A stretch of DNA of 64,000 nt, from positions 1 to 64,000 of the forward strand of contig NZ_KB899408.1 of the NCBI RefSeq assembly GCF_000378205.1, read 5' to 3'. This document shows positions 23,379 through 32,647 of the stretch, piece after piece; the first letter of the stretch is position 1, and each line of letters starts with the position of its first letter. The position numbers and the translations under genes were made by a program. A model generated the notes under the pieces. It saw only the letters and a program-made list of their open reading frames with translations, was not told the origin of the DNA and did not search any database. Source of the DNA: Sediminispirochaeta bajacaliforniensis DSM 16054. GTDB lineage: Bacteria > Spirochaetota > Spirochaetia > DSM-16054 > Sediminispirochaetaceae.

Positions 23379-24347
23379 ATGGTGATTTTGCAAGCTTCAG
23401 CTTTTCTTCATCTCTTTGTGATCGTGCTCATAGCCCTCTGTTCCTATGGCATTGTGCCGGGTATTGGAGCCTTTTTTGTTCGGAGAAGATGGCGGCGGTT
23501 TCGGGATGGGCTTTTGTCCGCCGCTTCATATCCTGTTCCTGATTATCGCTTACTTCATAGCGGGGAGAGCGGCCGGGCCGGGTGTTTCCGCTTTTACGGG
23601 ACACTTCGTGCCCTCCGGGGAGAGAGTGGGGCCTGGGTCGATAACGGCAGGGTCTCGCTTCGAGTTGAGCTTGAAAGGGTTAGAGTCTACATGATTTCTG
23701 CTCCTTCTTCGCTTTCTCACCGGGAAGGCTCTTCAGCCTTTGACGACGAAATGGTTCCCATAGAGGTTCCTTGGCGACGAATAAGGACCCTCCCCGAAGG
23801 AACCAAGGTCTTTGTTGCCGGAGAACTGGATCGACAAGCTGCCGGAGCCATTTTTCTCAGCACACAGGAAGTTCCTCTCGTTGTTATTGTCTATGATGGT
23901 CCGGACGAACACCTCCTCTCTCATGCGCTAAAAACCGGACGAGAGCGGAATGGATACTGGAATTTTCTGACTCCCGGGGCTCTTACTACAGGTTCATTTA
24001 CGCTTTTTGTCTACTTTTATCTTTTACTTCGCGCACCCCTGCTTCGCTTTCCCGCAATAATGGCTTTAACGGTAAGCCTCCTTCCCTTGACCCCTGTTTT
24101 ACCTCCCGCCGTCATCGGCTATTCATTCTACCGTTCCCTCTGGAAGCGTGCCTTTTTGCTTCGTACGGAACGGGATCTCCTTACGTTGAACGAGATTTCC
24201 GAGGGAAGAAAAGCCCAGCCCAAAGAGGCCGAAGTAAAGAATCGGACCTCTCAACGGCTGAAACTTCTGGCATTATTGATACTTGCCCTTTCGGTGGGAG
24301 TTGAACTCTTCATGATTTTCATGTTTCTTGCCGCGGTAATTCGTTAA
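23379..24347 (+). CDS. Membrane protein of unknown function
   Basis: A 322-residue protein with one N-terminal helix (residues 5-28). A soluble domain of about 150 residues follows (GRAGCFRFYGTLRALRGE, then VPWRRIRTLPEGTKVFVAGEL, which resembles an OB-like barrel near a membrane). At least three C-terminal helices come next (about 205-225, 228-248 and 298-320), with a polar linker between. I recognise no family. It is divergent from the hydrolase at 23354 with essentially no spacer, and convergent with the helicase-like gene. Confidence 0.65.
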   Translation: MVILQASAFLHLFVIVLIALCSYGIVPGIGAFFVRRRWRRFRDGLLSAASYPVPDYRLLHSGESGRAGCFRFYGTLRALRGESGAWVDNGRVSLRVELERVRVYMISAPSSLSHREGSSAFDDEMVPIEVPWRRIRTLPEGTKVFVAGELDRQAAGAIFLSTQEVPLVVIVYDGPDEHLLSHALKTGRERNGYWNFLTPGALTTGSFTLFVYFYLLLRAPLLRFPAIMALTVSLLPLTPVLPPAVIGYSFYRSLWKRAFLLRTERDLLTLNEISEGRKAQPKEAEVKNRTSQRLKLLALLILALSVGVELFMIFMFLAAVIR

Positions 24348-24362
24348 GAGTAAACAGTTTCG

Positions 24363-25865
24363 TTATTTCTTTCTTGAGTAGTTAACGGTAATCTTCCGGC
24401 CCCGATATTCCATTCCGTCCATTTTGGCAATTGCTTCCTGGCTTCTCACTTCGGATATTTCAACAAAAGAGTAATTGTCCAGTACCTTTACCGAACCAAT
24501 TTCCGCTTTTTCCAGCGAAAGTGTTGAACGAAAAAGATAAACCAGGTCCTTCGGATAAACCTTCCGGTTTTTCCCAATACTGACAAAGATGGTTTTCATT
24601 TTTTCTTTACGCTTACGGTCGCTTTTCTCTTTTTCATTCGGCAGATTAAGCTTGGCTCCGGATTCTTTGAGGAGATAAGCGGCAAAATAAGAACGCATAA
24701 AAAAAGGAACGTGCTTTCGCAGAAGCGATCGATAGTTGTTGAGTATTTCCGGATCTTCGTCAATTTTAATTGCGTTAAGGATATTTTCGATATGGCCTTT
24801 AAGCACCTCTTGATTCGACGGCATAGCCTTCTCTTCTAAACTCATAATCCGTGCTTCCTCCATTGTTGTTAGTGTTTTTACGCACTCCGCATTGTCGGTA
24901 TCGCACACCGTCAATAGCTCTACCTCCGCGGGGTCTTTACCTGTATCGGCGACAAGCTTTTTAATCGTGCCGATTTCGGGAAGTGTACCGGCGAATAGTA
25001 TAGTACCTATTCCCTGCATCGGTATATTTTCCGTGCTTCCCCCCGAAATGATGCAAGCATCGGCCTGCTTGTCCACCCCCGACACCTGGAGCAGTCGACG
25101 AAGGGTATGGGCTTCTTCATTGTTTTCACATATAAGGAGACAGTTTTTTACCCTTCCCCGACCGAGAAGTATGCGTGCGGCAGCTTCTGCCTTATTACGG
25201 CTGCATGTGTACAATTGCATACGCAAAAGATAATCTTCCCTCTGGGCCCTTGTAAGGCTTGTACTTCTTCTCTGAAAAGCGGCGAGGAATTCGAGCTTTT
25301 CCGGGTGGGGGGCAAAAATGACCGTTTGTATGCGGCTCGGGATCTTTGAAAGGATAAATTCTGCGTCCTGTTCAAAGCCCTCACGAAGGGGCTCATCCGG
25401 GACATCGAGCACCAGGGTGGAAAGGGAAGAAAGATCAAGATTTCCCCGTCTGAGATGGTCAATGATTCGTTCGGGTGTGCCGACAATGATATTGAGGCGT
25501 CTTGATATGAGGCGGAGTTCTTTTTTGGCCTGGCTTTCGGTTCCGAGAACTGCAAATTGCTGACTCTTGAATTGCTTGCTTGTCAACTTTCGGAGGAGGA
25601 TATCAGAGCGGAGAAGTTTGGTACGATCGGCTGTGAGGATAAGGGCATACAGCTCCCGGGCTGGCCGCTCATTCCGAATAAGAGCGGGGAACAGAAGCGC
25701 AAGGGCTTTGCCTTCCTCGTCTCCGGCTTCGATCAACAGGTCCTTTTCGCTGGGCAGTTCGGGAAACAATTGACGCTGGATCGGACTTGTGGTGTGGAGA
25801 CCTGCATTTTTGACGAGGGATAAGATCCTTTCGCCGGAATGATGATCGTTTGCGGACTGAAACAC
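24363..25865 (-). CDS. DEAD-box helicase-like protein lacking catalytic motifs, with DbpA-type RNA-binding domain
   Basis: The 500-residue protein aligns by fold with DEAD-box RNA helicases: a Q-motif-like TSPIQRQLFP (about 26-35), GTPERIIDHL (motif Ib, 129-138), a second RecA-like domain, and a C-terminal DbpA RRM-like domain (about 425-500, ending GRKITVNYSR). But motif I is EAGDEEGKALA rather than AxxGxGKT, motif II is DVPD (154-157) rather than DEAD, motif III SAT reads FAP, and no HRIGRxxR is present. ATP hydrolysis is therefore unlikely. It may work as an RNA-binding or ribosome-assembly factor. The start is GTG 25865. Confidence 0.78.
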   Translation of the reverse strand: MFQSANDHHSGERILSLVKNAGLHTTSPIQRQLFPELPSEKDLLIEAGDEEGKALALLFPALIRNERPARELYALILTADRTKLLRSDILLRKLTSKQFKSQQFAVLGTESQAKKELRLISRRLNIIVGTPERIIDHLRRGNLDLSSLSTLVLDVPDEPLREGFEQDAEFILSKIPSRIQTVIFAPHPEKLEFLAAFQRRSTSLTRAQREDYLLRMQLYTCSRNKAEAAARILLGRGRVKNCLLICENNEEAHTLRRLLQVSGVDKQADACIISGGSTENIPMQGIGTILFAGTLPEIGTIKKLVADTGKDPAEVELLTVCDTDNAECVKTLTTMEEARIMSLEEKAMPSNQEVLKGHIENILNAIKIDEDPEILNNYRSLLRKHVPFFMRSYFAAYLLKESGAKLNLPNEKEKSDRKRKEKMKTIFVSIGKNRKVYPKDLVYLFRSTLSLEKAEIGSVKVLDNYSFVEISEVRSQEAIAKMDGMEYRGRKITVNYSRKK

Positions 25866-25948
25866 TGTGCTATCCTATACGATGTACGATGTAGTCAAGA
25901 ATATCGGCACCACTATGCTTTGTCAAGAAAAGTGAAAAGGAGATATCG

Positions 25949-27166
25949 ATGACGGAAAGATATGGAAAACTAACCTTACTTTTACCGCTGATGTTTGTGC
26001 TTTTGGGAATTCTCCCCGTTTCTGCCGTCGAATTTGCATATAAAAGTGCTCTGGATGATCAGTACCGCATACTTTCCAAGGTCGACGAACGAGTATACAT
26101 CAACGGTACATACAGTCATCATGCCAATATTCTCAACAAGATCTCGGCGAGAGTCGTCGAGGTTCAGGATGATAAGGCAAAGATAGAGGCAACCTTTCTG
26201 ACCAGTGAGAGCCGGGAAGGGAACGTGACGGTATATGAGCTGAATCAGGAATATGAATCGACCTTCTGGCGCTCCCGGCTCGGCCGGTATGAGATAGCTC
26301 CGATATACTATATGCCTGTGGTTCGTGATGTTCCCACCTTTCCCGGTCGGGATCTTAAACCGGGAGATAGCTGGCAGGCAGACGGAGAAGAGGTCCACGA
26401 TCTCAGACAGGGATACGGAATCCCCGATCCTTTTCTTTTTCCGATGACTGTCAATTACCGTTACCTTGGAGAAGGTACATACGAAGGAAAGAATGCAGAC
26501 CTGATCTCAATCCAATATTCGATTGCCCAGCGGGCGGATTCCTATTACGATCGTTACCCCCTCTACCCCCGAAGGATTACCGGCTATTCGGACCAGATTA
26601 TGTATTGGGATAGGCGGGAGGGGCAGCCTATGGCCTACGAGGAAAACTTTTCCATCGTTTTTGACCTTTCCAATGGAGATAGCTATGAATTTACCGGAAC
26701 CGCGACGGCTAAGCTGGTCCGTTCCCGTTCCATGGATAAAGAGACGGTAAAGGATGAACTTGAACGGCGCATTGCCGAAAACGGGATTCCCGATGCCGGG
26801 GTCCGGGTTGGGGACGACGGAGTCATCATCAGCCTTGAGAACATTCAGTTTAAGGCGGATTCTGCGGTTCCGCTTCCCGGTGAGATGGACAAGCTCAAGC
26901 GAGTTGTTTCTTTACTAAAGCTCTACCCTGACAGGGATATTTTGGTGACTGGTCATACCGCCCTTGCCGGTACAGCCGAAGGAAGAATGGCCCTCTCTTT
27001 AGAGCGGGCCCGTACCGTTGCGACCTTTCTAAAGGATGAGCTGAATATCGACGACGACCGTCTCATGATAGAGGGCAAAGGCGCAGGAGAGCCGGTCGCT
27101 CCCAACGACACCGAAGAGGGAAAACGGAAGAATCGTCGAGTCGAAATCACGATCCTGGAAAATTAG
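25949..27166 (+). CDS. OmpA-family outer-membrane-associated protein
   Basis: A 405-residue exported protein. The signal peptide is LTLLLPLMFVLLGILPVSAV. A central domain of about 250 residues has no recognised family (KIEATFLTSESREGNV, PGDSWQADGEEVHDLR). The C-terminal OmpA-like peptidoglycan-binding domain (about 290-405) shows VTGHTALAGTAEGRMALSLERARTVATFL in pieces (GHTALAG, LSLERARTV) and KGAGEPVAPNDTEEGKRKNRRVEI. It is probably anchored to peptidoglycan in the periplasm. AAGGAGAT gives a strong ribosome site. Likely a cell-envelope structural protein. Confidence 0.88.
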   Translation: MTERYGKLTLLLPLMFVLLGILPVSAVEFAYKSALDDQYRILSKVDERVYINGTYSHHANILNKISARVVEVQDDKAKIEATFLTSESREGNVTVYELNQEYESTFWRSRLGRYEIAPIYYMPVVRDVPTFPGRDLKPGDSWQADGEEVHDLRQGYGIPDPFLFPMTVNYRYLGEGTYEGKNADLISIQYSIAQRADSYYDRYPLYPRRITGYSDQIMYWDRREGQPMAYEENFSIVFDLSNGDSYEFTGTATAKLVRSRSMDKETVKDELERRIAENGIPDAGVRVGDDGVIISLENIQFKADSAVPLPGEMDKLKRVVSLLKLYPDRDILVTGHTALAGTAEGRMALSLERARTVATFLKDELNIDDDRLMIEGKGAGEPVAPNDTEEGKRKNRRVEITILEN

Positions 27167-27234
27167 TGCTTTTTTTCTCGATTTTTCCCTGATCCTCCGC
27201 TATCTTTTAGGACATTGATATACAGGAGGAGTAT

Positions 27235-27879
27235 ATGAATCACTTTAAGCGGCTTACATTGATGTCGCTCCTTGTCCTTATTGCGCTCTTGCTTTCGTCG
27301 TGCCTGGGTGTCGAGATGGACGTTAGCATCAACAACGATGGATCAGGAACCGTGGATATGGCTTTCCACATCAGTCAAATGTTCTTTCAGATGGATCCCG
27401 AACAACAGGATGTGCCTATTCCCATCACCAAAGAGCAACTGGAATCTTCTTACGAAGGTGTGGAAGGGGTAACTGTTGTCGATGTTGCCGAAGAAGATAC
27501 CGAGGACAGGAAGACCATCACTGCGACCCTTGCCTTCGACGATTTTTCCGACCTTTCGAAGGGGGAGGAGAATATGTTTGAAGGAGCTACTCTTACGAAA
27601 GAGAATGGGCGTACCGTTTTTAGAACGGTCCTAAAAGATGCCGTCGAGCCTGGAGAAGAAGGGGATATGACTCCCAGTGATCCGTCACAGGAAGAGATGA
27701 TCAAGCAGTACTTTGAGGGGTATTCTTTTCTGTATCGGGTACGGGCGCCGAAAAAGATCAAATCACATAGCATCGGTGAACTTTCCGACAACAATCGCGT
27801 GCTTACCTATGAGATCCCCATGTACGATTTCAACAGCATGCAAAACAGTGAACCCCTTGTCCTTGAGGTGAGCTGGTAG
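27235..27879 (+). CDS. Lipoprotein of LppM-like type
   Basis: The 214-residue protein has a lipobox (LIALLLSSC, Cys23) and then GVEMDVSINNDGSGTVDMAF, a beta-rich start typical of LppM-domain lipoproteins. The remainder is acidic (DVAEEDTEDRKTI, EPGEEGDMTPSDPSQEEM). It should be membrane-anchored and face the periplasm or surface. AGGAGG precedes the ATG. It follows the OmpA gene by 68 bases and leads three further genes with small gaps, so it may be the first gene of an operon ending in a permease. Confidence 0.75.
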   Translation: MNHFKRLTLMSLLVLIALLLSSCLGVEMDVSINNDGSGTVDMAFHISQMFFQMDPEQQDVPIPITKEQLESSYEGVEGVTVVDVAEEDTEDRKTITATLAFDDFSDLSKGEENMFEGATLTKENGRTVFRTVLKDAVEPGEEGDMTPSDPSQEEMIKQYFEGYSFLYRVRAPKKIKSHSIGELSDNNRVLTYEIPMYDFNSMQNSEPLVLEVSW

Positions 27880-27906
27880 TATGGTATCTCCAGACAGGAG
27901 GTGACT

Positions 27907-28293
27907 ATGCTTGGTTCCGGAGGGGATGCCCTCGAACGGCAGGTTCGTAAACTTGAGAAAGAGCGAGATATCGATCCTGCCGTAAAAATGGTGCGTCTTC
28001 GCGAACTCTTTTCCCGTTGTGCTCGGACCGTTCCTTCCGAGCTCCTTGAGGAGTTCTTTCTTCGGCTGACGGAAACGACTGGAAGGAGTGGAGATGATGG
28101 CGAGGAGCGCTTTTTCGATCGTCTCTATGGCGCTGCCGACCTTTTTGTCCTTGATTACGACGACCGGGAAGACCCTCTTTTGTTCGAGGACTGGAAACTG
28201 ATTGGAGAGCTGGTTTCCGATTACGGAAGTGACATCGACGATGAAAGCCTCACGTATGTTATGAGTCGTGTTGTTGATCACGGGGCGTTATAA
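27907..28293 (+). CDS. Hypothetical acidic protein
   Basis: A 128-residue protein; AGGAGG (27896-27901) five bases before ATG 27907 fixes the start. It reads LERQVRKLEKERDIDPAVKM then several helices rich in D and E (YDDREDPLLFEDWKLIGELV). No signal peptide, no membrane helix, no recognised family. Its stop touches the start region of the next coiled-coil gene. Both may be cytosolic partners of one process. Confidence 0.6.
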   Translation: MLGSGGDALERQVRKLEKERDIDPAVKMVRLRELFSRCARTVPSELLEEFFLRLTETTGRSGDDGEERFFDRLYGAADLFVLDYDDREDPLLFEDWKLIGELVSDYGSDIDDESLTYVMSRVVDHGAL

Positions 28294-28304
28294 TGGAGGT
28301 AGAT

Positions 28305-29453
28305 ATGTCGGTCATGAAAAACGAACTGAGTAAGGCGAAGCACGATTTGGAAGCTCTGCTCGTTTCTTTGGGAGAAAAGAGCCGCCTTTTGGGGGCCGGA
28401 AATCTTGCTGTAAAAATTTCCGATGAATCGGGAGCCGATGAACTACGTCTGAGGGCTCTCTCTTCGAGGGAAAGGCTTGAGAAGATCGACAAAGAGATTC
28501 GCAGGATTCGTGCTCTTCTTTCGGAAAAGGAAGATGTGGAGCGGCGAATTGAGGAGCTTGTCGCTTCGGAGAAGGAGCTTAGTGAACGACGAACCCGTCT
28601 GTACGGAGAGATCGGCAGAAAGGGCTTTGAATCCTACCAGAAGGGAACCTTGACAGACGAAAGGTTTTCCATTCTCTTTTCCGAGATCGGGGAATATAGT
28701 GATCGTGAAAAACAGGCTTTGGAAGAGCTCCGTGACCTTGAAGCGTCAAAGGAACGGAGTCCGCTTCTCAAAAGGATTACCTTTGGAGCAAAAATCACCC
28801 TGGCAAAGAATAATCTCACGGGCCTTCGGAAAGAGCAGGATAAGGCTTATTTCAAGGCCGGAGAGGCGCTTTTCGGACAGGAGTTTGCCTCCGCCATTGT
28901 TGATCCCCAATTACTTACCCTGATTGCTACCTTTCGGGAAAGTGAACGAAGGGAAGAAGAGCTGCGGGGCGAACGGAGTGAAGCCGAAAAGAAGCGGCAG
29001 GATCTCGTAACGCAACTTGCCGATGCAGGTGCCGATAAAAATAGCACCAAATGTCTCAGGGATCTGGAGCAGAAAAGGGCCGAGGGTGAAACGGCTGTTG
29101 CGGAATCCGATAGGGATTATGGTGCCACCTTGCTTTTGATGCCGGAGCTGCGGGAACTGATTCGAAAAGAGGGAGATACTTCACTTTTGGAAGAGGTTGC
29201 GGAGCTTGAAAAAAATGAGGAGTTCCTGAGAACCAGGATCGCCGCCCTTGAGGCCGGGATAGAGGCTGAAGAGAAACGGGAAGAGCTTGAAAAACAGCGT
29301 ACGCAGCTCGAGAAGGTAAAGCGTAAGCGGGAAGAACTTGATACGGAGATGAAGGAAATAAAAAAACGTATTTCCGAGGGGGAGAAGGAGCTTAATCGGC
29401 TCCTTGAAGTTGCTGATGTAGACCACTCATCTGCGTCGGACGTGAGCGAATGA
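28305..29453 (+). CDS. Large coiled-coil protein of unknown function
   Basis: The 382-residue protein is almost entirely coiled coil, in two stretches (about residues 40-125 and 215-375), with heptads of L, E, K and R such as LEKIDKEIRRIRALLSEKED and EKKRQDLVTQLADAGADKNS. The linker (about 145-190, LKRITFGAKITLAKNNLTGL) may be a small folded unit. GGAGG five bases before ATG 28305 is preferred over the ATG at 28293. The stop overlaps the permease start by 4 bp. It may be a structural or scaffolding protein; no catalytic motif is visible. Confidence 0.65.
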   Translation: MSVMKNELSKAKHDLEALLVSLGEKSRLLGAGNLAVKISDESGADELRLRALSSRERLEKIDKEIRRIRALLSEKEDVERRIEELVASEKELSERRTRLYGEIGRKGFESYQKGTLTDERFSILFSEIGEYSDREKQALEELRDLEASKERSPLLKRITFGAKITLAKNNLTGLRKEQDKAYFKAGEALFGQEFASAIVDPQLLTLIATFRESERREEELRGERSEAEKKRQDLVTQLADAGADKNSTKCLRDLEQKRAEGETAVAESDRDYGATLLLMPELRELIRKEGDTSLLEEVAELEKNEEFLRTRIAALEAGIEAEEKREELEKQRTQLEKVKRKREELDTEMKEIKKRISEGEKELNRLLEVADVDHSSASDVSE

Positions 29454-30721
29454 TCGAGAAAGGAACTCGTACACTCAGCGGTTTCGGTACCGCCCTTCTG
29501 TGGGCGGGGGTTGCCGTATCTGTGTCGGAGATCTGGGCCGGAAGTCTCCTGCAGGATGCCGGACTTTTTGCCGGATTGCTTATCATTGTCATCGGTCATC
29601 TTTTCGGCGGGCTTGTTTTGAGCGCTTCCGGTACCATGGGGACGCGATATGGCATTATGTCCATGCAGAGTACCAGGATGGTTCTTGGAAATCGCGGTTC
29701 AATTATTCCAAGCCTGCTGAATGTGTTTCAGCTGGTAGGATGGGCGACGATCATGCTTGCCCTCAGTGGTTCCATCGGTGCCAGCGTCGGCCATAACCTC
29801 GGCGTTCCTTTTAACAGCAAGGCTTTTTGGGTTCTTCTTATCGGTGCAGGTACCCTTGCATGGTCTTTTCTTGTCGGTAGTTCGAAGCTGCAGTGGGTCC
29901 ACACCGTGGTAATCATCGGCCTTGTTCTTATATCTGCCTTGATGACGTGGATTGCCCTTAATCCGCACTATTACACCATGAAACCTGCGGCCGCCGAATC
30001 TTTTTCCTTTACCCGCGGTATGCGTTTAATGGATCTTGTTATTGTTATGCCCATAAGTTGGGTACCTCTTATCTCCGACTACTCTCGTTTGACCAAAAGC
30101 GAGCGAGGTGGATTTTGGGGATCTTTTTGGGGATACGGCATTGTTTCCTGTTGGATGTACGGGATAGGCCTTGTTATCAGTTTGGCTACAGGAACTGAGG
30201 ACCCGGCAGCCAATATTCTACGTTTGATGGGGACCCTCGGTTTGACGATCCCTGCCGTCGTGCTGGTCTTTGCATCGACTATGACAAGCGATTTTCCCGA
30301 TATCTACTCTTCGGCCTGCAGCCTCTTTAATATCAATTCGAAAATCAAACCGGCTTGGACCATGTGGGGAACCGGAATTCTTACGATTATTCTCGCCCTC
30401 TTTTTTGATCTTTCCAGATTTGAGACCTTTCTGAATGTGGTCGGCGCCTTTTTTATACCGCTTTTTGCTATTTTACTTACCGATTATTTCCTTATCCGGA
30501 GACAGGATCTTACCGGACTTGATTTTACCGTCGGATCGGGGATGAATTTTTCCGGTGGATTCAGGATAAGCGGGCTTTTGGTCTGGGGGATCGGAACCTT
30601 CATCTATTTTTTTGCCCGAGCGGTCGACTGCCCCCTGGGGGCCAGCATTACCGCCTTTCTTGCTTCTTCTGTTATCTATCTGCTGCTTGAAAAGCGAATA
30701 AATCATTCCAAGAACGTATAG
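29450..30721 (+). CDS. NCS1-family permease, CytX-like (hydroxymethylpyrimidine/cytosine)
   Basis: The 423-residue protein has about 12 membrane helices and the NCS1 N-terminal signature ALLWAGVAVSVSEIWAGSLL. SWVPLISDYSRLTKSERGGF in the middle is the family's conserved loop. The best match in memory is the putative hydroxymethylpyrimidine transporter CytX, although cytosine permease is also possible. No thiamine riboswitch is seen upstream, and its 4-bp overlap with a coiled-coil gene is an odd setting for a nucleobase carrier. The substrate is therefore uncertain. Confidence 0.8.
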   Translation: MIEKGTRTLSGFGTALLWAGVAVSVSEIWAGSLLQDAGLFAGLLIIVIGHLFGGLVLSASGTMGTRYGIMSMQSTRMVLGNRGSIIPSLLNVFQLVGWATIMLALSGSIGASVGHNLGVPFNSKAFWVLLIGAGTLAWSFLVGSSKLQWVHTVVIIGLVLISALMTWIALNPHYYTMKPAAAESFSFTRGMRLMDLVIVMPISWVPLISDYSRLTKSERGGFWGSFWGYGIVSCWMYGIGLVISLATGTEDPAANILRLMGTLGLTIPAVVLVFASTMTSDFPDIYSSACSLFNINSKIKPAWTMWGTGILTIILALFFDLSRFETFLNVVGAFFIPLFAILLTDYFLIRRQDLTGLDFTVGSGMNFSGGFRISGLLVWGIGTFIYFFARAVDCPLGASITAFLASSVIYLLLEKRINHSKNV

Positions 30722-30819
30722 TGTATTCTTGACCGCCTTTTCTTTACTACCCTAAAGAGCGGGGATACCGGCGATCGGCCACCACTATTCATAAGACTAA
30801 GCACCGTCCTCCTATCGAT

Positions 30820-30846
30820 AAAAAGCCCTCCCCGTGAAGGGGAGGG
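30820..30846 (-). terminator. Rho-independent terminator of the hydrogenase operon
   Basis: CCCTCCCC (30826-30833) and GGGGAGGG (30839-30846) form a perfect 8-bp GC stem with a 5-base loop. On the minus strand it is followed by CTTTTTATC. It lies 11 bases after hydA, so it stops the operon; it may also slow plus-strand transcripts from the permease gene. Confidence 0.85.
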
Positions 30847-30856
30847 TGATAACTCT

Positions 30857-32647
30857 TTAGACCAGCTCGCGTTGGTGGTAGATAGTGTGAAGCAGATGAT
30901 GGCTTTTCTCGCCCAGGGGCTTGCCCAAATACTCTTCGTAAAGCTGGATGATTGCAGGATTGAGGTGACTTGCCCTCAGCTTCTTCCCTTCATCCTCGCG
31001 GTATATTGCCGCAATTCGTGCCTGGCGAACGGCATCGTCGGTAAATCGGGGCTGGCCCCCTCCTCCTATACAACCGCCGGGGCAGGTCATAATTTCCACA
31101 AAATGGTAATTCCTTCGTCCTTCCCTGATTTCGGAAAGAAGGGTGCCTGCACGTGAAAGCCCATGGGCCACCGCAACTTTCAGCTCGACACCTTTGAGGA
31201 ATTCCCACTCCTTTACGGGGTTTTCGACGGTAAGGGAGGCCTCTTTGATCCCTTTCAGCCCTGAAACCTCTTTTATGTGTAAATTATCGGTCGGTAGGGG
31301 GGTACCTGTTACAATCTCCCAGACCGTACGTAGGGCGGCTTCCATAACCCCTCCCGTATTAGCGAAGATATCGGCGGCTCCTGTTGAAATACCCAAGGGA
31401 GCATCCATGGCGCTCTCTTCCAGGGAGACAAAATCTATGCCAGCCTGCTTAATAAGCCGTCCCAACTCTCTTGTAGTGAGCACATAATCGACATCGCTGA
31501 AGCCGCTTGCGTTCATCTCTGGTCGCCCTGCCTCAAATTTCTTTGCCGTACAGGGCATTACCGATACAACGATGATTTTTGCGGGATCGATGCCTTTTTT
31601 CTTTGCATAGTAGGTTTTTGCCACTGCTCCGAACATCTGCTGAGGTGATTTGCAACTGGAAATATTGGGAAGAAAATCGGGAAAGTAGTGTTCCGCGTAC
31701 TTTACCCAACCCGGTGAACAACTGGTAAACATGGGCAGCGGTGGGGCTTTTTCGTCGGGCCCTCCGGTAAGCGCCGCCTGCAGCCTGGTCAGCAGTTCGG
31801 TCCCTTCCTCCATAATGGTGAGGTCCGCGGCAAAGTCGGTGTCGAATACTGCATCAAAGCCAAGTTTTCTCAGTGCCGTTACCATCTTGCCGGTGACAAG
31901 GGTCCCGGGGGGCAATCCGAAGCACTCTCCCAGGGCCGCTCGAATAGCAGGAGCCGTCTGAACGACTACGTGGAGCTCAGGATCATCCAGAGCATCCCAT
32001 ACCTGCGGGATGTGGCTTACCTCGGTAATGGCGCCGGTCGGACAGACTGCGGCGCATTGCCCGCATTGGACACAGGTCACTTCACTCAAGGGGCGGGTGA
32101 AAGCTGGCCCAATAATCGTTGAATAACCGCGGCCCTGCGGGAAGAGGGCCCCAATCCCCTGGATCTCTCCGCAGGCGGTAACACAGCGGCGGCATTTTAC
32201 GCACTTCCCGGAGTCCCGTTCCAGTGCCGGGGTGCTTACATCGACGACCGTCTTGGGCTGCTCGCCCGTCCATTCTGGTTCTTCCACACCAAGACGACGG
32301 GCAAGGGTTTGAAGCTCACAGTCTTCTCCCCTACTGCAGAAGCGGCAATCTCCTATGTGCTCACTCAAGAGAAGTTCGAGTACGGTTTTTCGCGCTTCTC
32401 TGACCCGTTTCGTATTGGTGGTAACCACCATCCCTTCCGCGATCGGGGTGGAACAGGCGGTAAGTAAGGTTTTTGCTCCCTCAACCTCCACCAAACAGAG
32501 CCTGCATGCCCCAAGGGGGGGGTAGTGTTCCAGATAGCAAAGTGTCGGAATCGATATGTCCGCCGCTTTTGCCGCTTCGAGAATCGTGGTACCTTGGGGC
32601 GCCGTTATGGTTTTGTTATTGATATGGATGGTTATTTCCTTGTTCAT
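30857..32647 (-). CDS. hydA: [FeFe] hydrogenase catalytic subunit HydA (HndD-type)
   Basis: The 596-residue protein is a complete M3-type [FeFe] hydrogenase. It has a plant-type [2Fe-2S] (C37, C48, C51, C65), a His-Cys3 [4Fe-4S] (H97, C101, C104, C110), a double [4Fe-4S] ferredoxin domain (CVKCRRCVTACG; CVQCGQCAAVCP) and the H-cluster domain with TSCSPGW (C310), MPCTAKKFEA (C366) and MTCPGGCIGGGGQP (C522, C526). It makes or uses H2 with ferredoxin and, through HydB/HydC, NADH. The position after C310 is Ser rather than the Cys that shuttles protons in CpI. ATG 32647 overlaps the hydB stop by 4 bp. It is cytosolic, as no twin-arginine signal is present. Confidence 0.95.
   Translation of the reverse strand: MNKEITIHINNKTITAPQGTTILEAAKAADISIPTLCYLEHYPPLGACRLCLVEVEGAKTLLTACSTPIAEGMVVTTNTKRVREARKTVLELLLSEHIGDCRFCSRGEDCELQTLARRLGVEEPEWTGEQPKTVVDVSTPALERDSGKCVKCRRCVTACGEIQGIGALFPQGRGYSTIIGPAFTRPLSEVTCVQCGQCAAVCPTGAITEVSHIPQVWDALDDPELHVVVQTAPAIRAALGECFGLPPGTLVTGKMVTALRKLGFDAVFDTDFAADLTIMEEGTELLTRLQAALTGGPDEKAPPLPMFTSCSPGWVKYAEHYFPDFLPNISSCKSPQQMFGAVAKTYYAKKKGIDPAKIIVVSVMPCTAKKFEAGRPEMNASGFSDVDYVLTTRELGRLIKQAGIDFVSLEESAMDAPLGISTGAADIFANTGGVMEAALRTVWEIVTGTPLPTDNLHIKEVSGLKGIKEASLTVENPVKEWEFLKGVELKVAVAHGLSRAGTLLSEIREGRRNYHFVEIMTCPGGCIGGGGQPRFTDDAVRQARIAAIYREDEGKKLRASHLNPAIIQLYEEYLGKPLGEKSHHLLHTIYHQRELV

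Noticed and set aside
25900-25920. Possible sigma-54 promoter before the OmpA gene (CGGCACCACTATGC)
   Set aside because: Only nine bases separate GG and GC, and the -24 core is poor, so the spacing rule fails.
29450-30721. Thiamine (TPP) riboswitch upstream of the CytX-like permease
   Set aside because: The gene starts inside the previous coding region and no THI-box sequence is seen before the operon.
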